64,000 nucleotides of DNA from Lacticaseibacillus casei DSM 20011 = JCM 1134 = ATCC 393. Its GTDB lineage: Bacteria > Bacillota > Bacilli > Lactobacillales > Lactobacillaceae. The DNA lies in contig NZ_AP012544.1 of the NCBI RefSeq assembly GCF_000829055.1, positions 2,294,001 through 2,358,000 of the forward strand. The letters are read 5' to 3'. The notes beneath the pieces were generated by a model. It was given only the letters and a program-made list of their open reading frames with translations, searched no databases and had not been told where the DNA came from. The translations under genes and the position numbers were made by a program. Below, piece after piece: positions 50,406 through 59,939 of this stretch; the first letter of the stretch is position 1; every line of letters starts with the position of its first letter.

Positions 50406-52653
50406 ATGAGTATCTTTGGGAAAAAAGGGCGGATCCAGTTTTTGCGCAATCAGCCAAACAAGCTCCAACAGGAAAGCGAACAAAACTTGAGCGCGGCGAC
50501 AGGAGATAGCTATACTGGTCTGTTTTCGTCTGAATCATCTGTTAAGTCCAAACCAGAAGCTGCCTCCAAACCGCGTGTGCTTCCGGAAACCGGGACGAAA
50601 ACCGCAGTGACAGATCGTCCGGTTGCCAATTTGCGTTCTGCGACTGCGTCTACCACAACGACGGCTACTGCCAAGTCGACATCTTCGTCACTAACGCAAT
50701 CTGCCTCAACATCAACCTCTAACATGCACACAGGCTCGCAATCATCGTCAGCCGCTTCACGCACCAGTGTGGCAACTTCTGCAAAGTCAACGATGTCAGC
50801 TAAGTCACCAGAGGCTAGCAAACCGGCGATGGCAAAACCAACACAGAGCGAGCGCAAATCAGGAGAGGTACCAAGTTCGGCTCCAAAAACCGAAGCAACA
50901 AACATCACCGCCAGTTCGGCTAAAATTGACAATGCCAAGAACACCTTGAAACAAGCGATTTCTACATACAATGAGGCACGGCGAACGCTTCAAGCGAATA
51001 TGTTTGCTAAACGTGCCGATTTGCAGGCAGCCCTAACCCAAAACAAGTTGACGTTGGCCCAAACACAACGCGACATCAAAGTCATGCAAAAACGCATGGC
51101 CCAAAATGATGGTAGTGAGTTAGTTCCTGCGCAAAATACAATTAGCGATTTGCAAAACCAAGCCAATAAAATTGCGAGCCAACTCAAGTCCAAGCAAGGC
51201 ATCCTTGACGATCTCAACCGCCAACGCCGATCTCTAGAAAAGCAAGCGCAAATGACCCTTGAGCAGGGTAAGAAATTCAAGCAGGATGAAGAGGCAATCA
51301 TGGCCGCTTTTTCCGGCATCAAAGATCCGGAAAAAGTTCTCGCCTTTGCCGATGCTCATCGTAAGCAAATCGATGACATTAAGGCCGGTGAAAAAAAAGC
51401 TAACCGCAACGCAGCTCAGCTTGAAGAAGCAGCTTGAAGATATTATCAATGAAATTAACCAAGCTAAAGATGAAATCACCAAAATCAATAGCGAACAAAA
51501 TGCCAATGGCCAAGCCATCACCAATGCGCAACGCAAGCTTGATACATTAAAGGCTAAAGTGGCCAGTGATCAGGCTGACGACAAAGCCCAATTAGACAAG
51601 CTTCAGCATCAACAGGCCGATTTAACAGACGAGTCTAAACGTTTGCATGACCAGTTGCATACGCTCAGTGACGGCATCACCGCATGGCTGAACTTCTCGG
51701 AGCCGGTTCATGCTTTGGGTGAAGCTGATTATGCACCATTAATTCTGGATATTGATTCGTTCTCTGCACATGATTTTGAAGCGCTGGCCCCATTAAGTGA
51801 CATGTTACAATCAATGCCAAAGAAACAGGTCGGTATTTTCACGACCTATTTCAACATCGATTTGGTTCCGACCATCGATGCCTGGTCAACGGCTAACAAC
51901 TTCAATCCAGATGAAATCCAAATCATCAACTGCCTTTATCAATTGCAAAATGCTGGCGAGGGCGCCGAGAATGCCGCAACGTTACCTGCTAATATCAAAA
52001 ATCGCCAATGGAATGAAAACCACACGGCCGAAACCATCACCATGCCGGATGGTCAAACCAACATGCTTGTCACCTATCAACTCGACGCCCAAAAGAAGCC
52101 GACCAAGCTCATTGCAAAGATTGCCTATCGCCAAGGTGACAAACTCACGAAAGAAAGTTTCTTCCGTAAGAATGGTGTGCTATCGGCCAACATATTCTAT
52201 GACGTTGCCAACGGGATCACACGCAAAGAGTTCTACCGTCGTGACGGTTTGCTCGTCGTTTCAGCAACTTATGAAGGTCAGAAGTTAAGCGACATCAGCG
52301 TCTTCAACGAAGCCGGTCTGCAAATCAACTCTTTCGACTCCCTTACGGCTCTCAACGTTTGGTGGCTACAAAAGTCATTCCCACAGGAAGGCGCTATGAT
52401 CGGCAACTTCAAGTCCAAAGCCTACCGTGATTTGACCGCCAAATCCGGCGTCAAGTTAGTGCCATTTGTCGATGAAGCCGTTGTCGACACAGACGACTTT
52501 ACTCGCTGGATGGCCGATCACAAGCAACAGGCCTTTATCACCAACAACGTCACGACACAAAGCGCCTTAGCCAAAAAGGCCAAGCTGCCACTTTATGTTA
52601 ATGTGCTCAATCAGGCACCATTACCGGTTCAACTTTCGATGCCCGCTGATTGA
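50406..52653 (+). pseudogene. Coiled-coil/beta-meander protein, frameshifted
   Basis: Two frames encode one protein of about 740 residues. The first frame (from ATG 50406, MSIFGKKGR, to a stop at 51437) gives a basic start, a Ser/Thr/Ala-rich segment and a coiled coil (about residues 180-340). The second frame continues the coiled coil (KKQLEDIINEINQAKDEI), then a Rossmann-like part (APLILDIDSF) and the beta-meander (FFRKNGVLSANIFYD, EFYRRDGLLVVS, LNVWWLQKSF, GVKLVPFVDE) shared with the proteins at 47181 and 48683. The break is at 51417-51440, where CAGCTTGAAGA is repeated with a 13-base period. Loss of 13 bases, or of one T, would restore one frame. Phase variation or decay are both possible. 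Confidence 0.8.
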
Positions 52654-52703
52654 TCATTAAACAAAATTTCCATAGAAAAAGGACTAGGCTGCAAGCCGGT
52701 CGT

Positions 52704-52760
52704 AATAAGAACCCAGCGCGGCGAGCTCATCCAAGTGAGCGCCAGCGCTGGGTTCTTATT
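52704..52760. terminator. Bidirectional terminator between convergent genes
   Basis: Perfect 16-bp arms, AATAAGAACCCAGCGC and GCGCTGGGTTCTTATT, with an inner GGCG/CGCC plus CTCA/TGAG pairing. Confidence 0.88.
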
Positions 52761-52793
52761 GTTGTCTCTTCTGGTACTGACCGAAAAGATCGT

Positions 52794-54221
52794 TTATTCA
52801 GCTTGAATCATTTTACTGTCCTCAATCTGATGTTGTAACTGCAAATTTTCAAAACGCAGATTGTTGACCTTATCTTGCAGTGTCTTTGTTTGCTCTTGAC
52901 TTTCTGCATACTTGTCGGTTAATCCCTTGATCGACTTTTGTGCCTCTTGGAGTTTGGCCTGCAATTCAGTCACAAACGCTTGTTGGCTTTCGCTTTGAAC
53001 TTTTTGGCGATCAAGCACCTCTTCATGGGTTTGTCTGACCTGCTCGCGAATCTTGCCAAGCGCTTCATTCGTATCATTTAAATCCTTTTTGGTGTTTTCC
53101 AGCTCGTTCTTAGTCACAATCAGGTTGATTAAAATCTCACTGAGTTTATTGATCGTCTTGCTATGTGTGCGCTCGAATTCAGCGGAAGCATCCAAGTGTT
53201 GCGTAAGTTTTGTGGATAGAGCCGCCACTTGTTCTTGGTTCATTTGGCTTTGTTGCTGAAGTGCTTTGATGGCGACCATCACAGCGGTCTCTGTCTCTGA
53301 GCTGCGACCTGTAGCACTATGCACTTCAGTTGAGTCGGAAGTTTGGTCTGATACCTTTGGCTTTTCAGTAGTGACATGCTCAACACTCGATTGATTCTCC
53401 GAAACTTGTGTCATCTGTTGGTTAGGTACAGATGCGCCAGCGTCACCCTCAGTTGGAGCCTGTGAATGGGTTGAGTTTGCTGTAGAACTCAATTCTTCAT
53501 TCTTTTCTGATGAGACTTCGATAACTTTTTCAACTGCGGCTTGTGAAGCTGACTTGGCTACATTCATTTCCGGCGTCGAGCCATTCTCCCCATCCTGAAG
53601 TTGTTGTGTTGTTTTTGCCGGATCCGATGAGGCGGTTGCAGCTATCTCGGTACGAGTATCACCTGCTGATGCAATGGCCGCAGCATCGGAAGCTTGCGCA
53701 TCAGCTTCAGAGAGACTTTTATGATTGAAATGATCAATGTCAATCACATTGTCCGGTTTAAAGGCCATGCCTGCTGCCGGAGTTGACGCTTCGCCTTCTT
53801 TTTTCTCTTTTTCAGTAGCAGTTACTTTCAAATCCGCAGCATCATTAGCATCAGCCGCTGAAGCCGAAGATGCCGATTGACTGCTCGCAGATTGTTCAGA
53901 ATCAACATAAAGTGTTAACTGATCGTTAGCAAAGCTCAGCTGCGCACCTTTGGAAATGCTCATTGTCCAGTTTTTGCTTTTCACTACTTCAGACTTTTCA
54001 GGAACGTCATCCGCCTGAGCTTGTTCCGCGTTACCGGATGGCTCTGATTCACTGGCTGTCGCTGTCCCTGCGATCCCTGTCTGTAAACCGTTGGCGTCCG
54101 TTCGGGGCAACAACTCCGCAAGGCCTGCGAGACCGTCATCCCCAGCCCTACGCAATTGCTTCTCCAACGCACCGAGAAGATCATCCTGATCTGACGTTTT
54201 TTTCTTAGCAAATAGGCCCAT
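52794..54221 (-). CDS. Coiled-coil protein of the adhesin locus
   Basis: About 475 residues. It starts MGLFAKKKTSDQDD, similar to the starts of the proteins at 48683 and 50406. Then come a low-complexity acidic/Ser/Ala-rich region (about 45-300), one short ordered stretch (NWTMSISKGAQLSFANDQLTLYVD), and a long C-terminal coiled coil (about 310-475; heptads such as ILINLIVTKNELENTKKDL, then LQDKVNNLRFENLQLQHQIED). No signal peptide, so it is cytoplasmic, perhaps at the membrane through its basic N-terminus. ATG 54221 follows GAAAGGA by eight bases. Role unknown; a scaffold for adhesin modification or export is a guess. Confidence 0.75.
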   Translation of the reverse strand: MGLFAKKKTSDQDDLLGALEKQLRRAGDDGLAGLAELLPRTDANGLQTGIAGTATASESEPSGNAEQAQADDVPEKSEVVKSKNWTMSISKGAQLSFANDQLTLYVDSEQSASSQSASSASAADANDAADLKVTATEKEKKEGEASTPAAGMAFKPDNVIDIDHFNHKSLSEADAQASDAAAIASAGDTRTEIAATASSDPAKTTQQLQDGENGSTPEMNVAKSASQAAVEKVIEVSSEKNEELSSTANSTHSQAPTEGDAGASVPNQQMTQVSENQSSVEHVTTEKPKVSDQTSDSTEVHSATGRSSETETAVMVAIKALQQQSQMNQEQVAALSTKLTQHLDASAEFERTHSKTINKLSEILINLIVTKNELENTKKDLNDTNEALGKIREQVRQTHEEVLDRQKVQSESQQAFVTELQAKLQEAQKSIKGLTDKYAESQEQTKTLQDKVNNLRFENLQLQHQIEDSKMIQAE

Positions 54222-54331
54222 CTTCATCTTCCTTTCTAAAATCGGTTCACACGTTTCATTGTCAGTAATTTTTAAAGCAATGACGTGTGAGATTATCTCG
54301 CAACGTCAATTTTTTGCAGCAAATAGCCAAA

Positions 54332-57022
54332 TTACGCGACCGCCACGGTTTTAATCGCAGGGTCAGCATTCGGCGTGGTCGCTTTTTGGTCAGCTTGCAA
54401 CTGCTTCAATTGTGCTTGAAGGCTTGCAAATTTCGGCGAGTCAACATAAACAAAAGTTGTGTCTGGAAGCGGCACCGTCTGGGGATTAGTTTTCACATTG
54501 GCCATTGCCAAAGCTTTATCATACAGACTTTTATCACTGTAGGTTGGGGCTTCAAAAGCGTAATAATAGCTGTACTGATTTTTTTCGCTCGGCGATTGGG
54601 TAAATGCTAACCCCATCGTCGGACCGCCATACAGCAAATTTGCCCGATGTCCATAATGCCCATCGCCAATTGGCTCCGGATTATCCGATTCATCATATCA
54701 ATCCATGACCAGATAATAGGCAATTTCCTGATTAAAGTGCATGCCCTCGATAATCCCCTTGCTGGCACCAATATCTTCAGTCGATCCGTGAGAACCATCG
54801 TGACTAAAGTTCGTCATAATCTCTTGAACCCGCTTAGTGGCAAAAGCCTCTTCACTGGCTGAATAACTCAGCGGTTTCTGGCCATTTGACGTGCGCAACT
54901 GATTCACATATTGTAGAAATTCACCAGCGATTTCTTTGGCGTCCGGCTTAAAGTCCGGATTAACGGCAAGATAAACTGCTTCTTTGCTCGGATAGTTAGT
55001 GGTGGAAGTGAATCTGGAGGCAGGGTTGCTGTCAGAGTGCGGTAAGGATTGGATAGCATTCTTTATACTAGCAAGTGTGGCACTGTCAGAAGGGATGGTG
55101 TACGATTCTTTACCTCCCACTCTTACTTTTCCCATTTTGGTAACGATAGTGCCGTTGGGATCGGTAAATTCGAAACGTTGAAAATAAATTCCTGGTAATG
55201 TTACCGGAACCGTACCATCAATTCTGATGTCTGACAAGCTAACCGCTTTCCCGGTGGAATTGACAGCAGATATTAACATTTTAGTTGGATTCCAACGCGT
55301 GCCCAAGGGAATGCTCATATCGAAAAGATTAATGTATGGTGTTAGCGTGGTGCTCTTCGATGTGTCTGTACTGTCACTATCGGTGGCGTCAGGGGTTTTA
55401 GGGGCAGGCGTCTTTGAGTCACCATTTTGATGGTCCTTGCCATTATTGTTATTTGTCGTTGCACCGGTACTGGATGAACCCGGAAACAATCCTTGGATCG
55501 TTGTTTTCACTTGGTTAATCACCCATTGAATCGGTGCCATGATGCCGCCAAGAACATCTTTAAACATCGTCATTGCCGATCCGGCAAACGAAGCAATCCC
55601 ATTGACCACTGACACACTGATATTCAAAACGCCTTGCAGTGCGTTAATGATTGTTGGTGCAACTGTGGCCGTGATGTTTGAAACGCCGGTCAAAACACCT
55701 GAAAGTCCAACAACCCCCGCCACCGCCTTGACGATCGAAGCTGGTCCTAGATTCGTCGCAGTATCTAAAAGTGGGTTAATGGAGTTTGCCAGATTCTGAC
55801 CAATAAATGGAATGGTTTTTAATACCGGTGAGATCACACCTTGAATCGCTTTACCAATCGTGTTAATGCCAAGGTTTAGCGCGCCGGAAACCAAACCGGT
55901 TGGGTCAATGCCAAGTGAATTAGCAACAGTAACTGCATCTTGAGCAGCTTTGATTGCACCACTGGCAAGTGGCAAAATCACATTAACAATTGGCAGCGAT
56001 CCTGCTACGGACCGCAACCCGGAAACGATTGCGGAAAGCCCATCTAGAGCACCGTTAACGCCATTTTTGATGGCCCACTTAACCGCATCTCCAAGTGTCA
56101 AATTGTAGACGTCACTAATTTGCTTAACCAGTTGACTCAGGTCCGGAGCCGTAAGCCACGGTTGCGCCGCTGACGTACTCGTTGCGCCCAGTATGATTGC
56201 TGACGCGTGATCAGCTGCTGCTGCTGATGTGATTTCTTCCAGCTTTGCCTCATTTTGACTCTGTTTGACATTGGATACGTACTGATCAATGTGAAGACTG
56301 GCATTGATGGCTTGACGAACCCTAGCTTCTTGATTTTTTTCTACTTCATCGCTGGTTGCGTTAGAAGTGATTGATATAGGATCTTGGCTGCCACTAGAAC
56401 TAGTCTTGATCTCACTTTCAGCGATACTTTGACGTTCAGGACTCATCGAAGGTCCCTCTTCACCATATTTATCGCTTTTGGTTAATCCAAGTGTGGTAGC
56501 AGGTTGCGAAACGTTTTGTGCGTTGCGACTTGGGCTGTTCTCGGAAGCTGTGGATGCCGAGTGTACAACCGGCTGTTCTGTCGTTGTTGCGGCCGTGTCA
56601 TTTTTTTGGTGCGAGACAGCTTCATTTGCCAACGATTCCTCGTTGGCTGACGAGATTTTTTGCGCCTCCTGCTGCGGTGATATTGTTGGTTTTTCTTGAG
56701 CATCAACAGTTGCCCGATTATTTTGGTCCGGAGTCGCTTGCAAATCAGCCTTAATACCCTCTGGTGCTTCCGAATTCTGTGAATTAGCAGCTTGAGTTGT
56801 CTCCTTCTGAACCTGATCCGTCACTTTAATAGCAGTTTCTATATCCGATTGTGTATCTGCATTGACGTGATTTGTCATGACTGCATCCGCCAAAAACGCC
56901 GCGCTTGCAAAAGTTACAATCACACTTGAAGCATACAACCACTTTTTCCCAGATTTCCATCTTCTAAACCGGGTGATCTTAGTTTGTTGATTAAGCCACC
57001 TTTGCCCACTATGGTTCCCCAT
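54332..57022 (-). pseudogene. KxYKxGKxW-type surface protein with CAP domain, in-frame stop
   Basis: The frame is continuous from ATG 57022 (GGAG upstream) to 54332, about 896 codons, except for one TGA at 54698-54700 (after AYYLVMD). It has a KxYKxGKxW-type signal (TRFRRWKSGKKWLYASSVIV), a Ser/Thr/Gln-rich region, a long hydrophobic/Ala-Val-rich middle (about residues 290-520), an Ig-like domain (TPYINLFDMSIPLG to KMGKVRVGG), and a C-terminal CAP/SCP domain (FLQYVNQLRTSNGQKPLSY, FSHDGSHGSTEDIGASKG). After the TGA the same frame continues YDESDNPEPIGDGHYGHRANLLYGG, the CAP core with its GHYxH motif. A TGG-to-TGA change would explain it. The truncated product would lack the catalytic-like His. 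Confidence 0.88.
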
Positions 57023-57212
57023 TATCTAATCTCCTTCTCCATAATTGCCAGCGTCAACGTTTAAGCAGTTCGCTCATAACCGCAAAAACAGTCTCCTTGT
57101 TCGTTTCATGATCTTTTGCACTGAAACTTAAAAAAGAAGTCAACCCAAAAGCTCGGATTAACTTCTTTCCCGCTTTCAGTGAACAAACGTGACTGTTCAC
57201 ATAAAAACTTTC

Positions 57213-57458
57213 TTACTCAACTTCGTGGACTGTGACAATTGTCTTTTCTTCAACTCTCTTACCAGATACCTCGTCATAAAATGCAACTTTAACAGGATAG
57301 AAACCTGGATTAGTAGGCCAAACTTGACCTTCGTATTCAAGCTTAGCTGATGGCACGTTAGCACCATCTGAATACGTAGCGTTTACAACGACATCGCTTG
57401 GATCAAAACGCAATCCAACTGGCAGCGAGATTGGTTTTAGTTTCAATTCTTCTTGCAT
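57213..57458 (-). CDS. Ig-like domain fragment, C-terminal part of the next protein or a coupled small gene
   Basis: About 81 residues starting MQEELKLKPISLPVG, with AGGTGA five bases before ATG 57458. The sequence (VGLRFDPSDVVVNATYSDGANV to EEKTIVTVHEVE) is an Ig-like domain of the same type as the end of the protein upstream (RGARFNPFDAIVSAQDGNG to GYATVTVA). The upstream frame ends at a TAG (57468-57470) in the same frame, so this may be the final Ig domain cut off by a nonsense codon, or a separate small translated gene. No signal peptide. Confidence 0.6.
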   Translation of the reverse strand: MQEELKLKPISLPVGLRFDPSDVVVNATYSDGANVPSAKLEYEGQVWPTNPGFYPVKVAFYDEVSGKRVEEKTIVTVHEVE

Positions 57459-57467
57459 AAATATCAC

Positions 57468-59878
57468 CTAGGCGACCGTGACTGTCGCGTAACCGGTAAC
57501 AACCTCGTTATCGTTCATTTCATTAACGAAGGAGTGCTTAACATAAAACTTACCTGGCAAATTAGTATAGATATTTCCTTCAACCTTGATGTTAGATTTT
57601 GAAATATCCTTACCATTACCATCCTGAGCGCTGACAATCGCATCAAAAGGATTAAAGCGTGCACCACGGAACAACTTAATGTCCTTCGTTTTCAACTTGC
57701 CAGCCTTAGAAGCAAGACTTTGGACCGTGTTGATCAAATCAGAGATTCCTGGCAATGAGCCGACATCTTTGATCAACAACTGAAGGTTTGGCAAATGAAG
57801 ATTCAAACCAAGTAGGCTTGCGACCGCACCGATTCCACACCAATGGCACCGCCTATAACTGATCCGATTGGTGTCCCAACCAGCGTTGCAATCGTATCCG
57901 TCAAGGCAGTGATCCAACCAACTACAAATAACATGATTGGATCAACAATAATCCCAAGGCCGATAACACCGATAACACCACCGATGAAACCTGCAATCCC
58001 ATCAACAAGCGTGCCAATAGGGAATGAGATAATCCAGTCGCCTAAAGTTTCACCGACAAGTGCACCGATGGCAGATCCTAAGGCTGTCCCGCTGACAATA
58101 GTATCAAGATTGCCATCTTTATCAGCTAATCCTGGCCCTGAGGTGGCCCCATAATAAGCACCAAGTGGAGCACCAATCAACCCGGTTAGCCAGCCCGTGA
58201 TGCCAGGAGCCCAACCAAGGTCACCGGCCGTACTTGGATTGGCAACCATCCCAACGATCGGAATTAATCCAAGGATTGAGTTCAGAATGGTTCGGGGAAT
58301 CCCCGCAACCAGATAAGCACCAAAGCCCCCTACAGCCGTTGCGATTGTGCCATAGAACGTACTACCAATGGCACCGCCAACCAACGATTCAACAAACTTA
58401 CCGATTTCACCAAGTCCCGTCAGATCCGGAACAAGTCGCACTGGGTTGATATTCGTCGCCAGCCATGAAACGACATTCCAGATCGTTCCGGTAATGCCAC
58501 TCACAATCCCGCCCAAGTCAAACCCAGCGAGTGAAGTTGACATGCTTGCCTTCGAGATGGACGACTTCAGCTCATTGGCAACGGCATCCTGTGCATCATT
58601 AATTTGCTTGGTCATCGCCTTATAAGAATCCTTGGCTTCGTATTTCTGCAAATCATCGGCAAAAGCCTTACCGATATCTGTTGCAAAGAACGATGCAGCT
58701 AAGGATTGAATGGCTGTCGCATCGGAAGCCTTTTCTGCTGCCGTCATGGCTTTGCTGAACGCGGCAAACTCAGGAATATCTGCATACGACTTCAAGGTTT
58801 CCAATAATGCCTTACCATCAGCAGTCTGCAGATATGCCGTCACAGCCGCAGAACTCTGAGCAGCACCCGAATCGGCTGCCAGCTTAGCTTCATCAAGAAG
58901 TTTCTTGCCGGCATCGGTTTTCATGAACTCAGCGACAGCAGCAGAATTAGCGGCTGCTTTTTTAGTAGCGTTAGCTGATGCCGCTGAAATACTCGATGAC
59001 AGCGAGTTCAGCATTGCTTTTGCTTCGGGCTTACTTGCCAATGATTCTAACGATGCTTTGACGGCTGCTAACGAATTTAACGCCTTGCCTTGTGACGTTG
59101 TGTTAAATTCCGCAATCAATGCCCGTTGCTTGGCAGGATCAGCAGCTGCATCTGATAGCTGTTTCTTAAAAGCCAAAACAGCAGGATCATTCGCCAACGA
59201 GCCAGCTTCACTCAAAAGACTTGCTGCACTCTGGAGCTTATCGCCAAGCTGGGCAAAAGCAGCACTGCCAGCCGGCGTTTTCGCGTAAGATGCCGCGGAT
59301 GATAAGAGATCAGCAAATTGTTGCGATGTTGGTGCACTGGAACTTGCTGTTGTGGCATCAATTGATGCTGCAAAGTCCATTCCTGCCTTTGTAGCGGCAA
59401 CCGCAGCAGCGGAGGATGCCGCATTGGTCGTAGTTGCTGCGCCACTGTTTGCAGGTGCAGGTGTTGCAGCCGTTGCAACAGTAGCTTGTGAAGCTGCTGC
59501 ACTCGGCGCCTGTGTCGAAGTTGCGACTGGCGCTGCTGCAGAACTTTCCACTGCTTTGACTGTCTCTGTTGCCACTGATGGCGCAGAAGGCTGCTCAACG
59601 TTTTTAGTTGTCTCCGCTGAAGCCTCACTTTGGACAGCCGCCGATGAAGCAGCTTTAGCACTTGCTGCAGCCTGGTCAACTTGCTGTGCCACTTGAATCG
59701 TGTCGGTTGTGACGTCGGCCTTAACTGTTTTCCCTGATTCTAAGGCACCCGCACCGATAATTGAAACCACCAGCGAAGAAGCGAATAACCACTTCTTGCC
59801 TTTCTTCCAAGAACGAAAATGCGTATTTTTAATCTGCGCTTTTTCGTTCCCCCTTTGTCTTTGTAAATTTTTCTTCAT
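57468..59878 (-). pseudogene. KxYKxGKxW-type surface protein, frameshifted
   Basis: Two frames encode one protein. The first frame (from ATG 59878, MKKNLQRQRG) has a KxYKxGKxW-type signal (HFRSWKKGKKWLFASSLVV), an Ala/Ser/Thr-rich region, helical repeats (about residues 190-450), and a long Gly/Ile/Val-rich hydrophobic region (GGIVSGITGTIWNVV to VGTPIGSVIGGAIGV). At about 57840-57850 the frame is lost: the other frame continues GIGAVASLLGLNLHLPNLQ and an Ig-like domain ending at 57468. One missing G in a GGTGTGGAA context would explain it. As read, the first product ends soon after the hydrophobic region (at 57803). The Gly-rich hydrophobic part resembles bacteriocin- or glycine-zipper-like membrane regions. 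Confidence 0.8.
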
Positions 59879-59939
59879 ATGATTCGGCCCCACTTTTTCA
59901 TTGTTTGCCCTTAGTTCATTCAAGCAAATTCAGACCACA

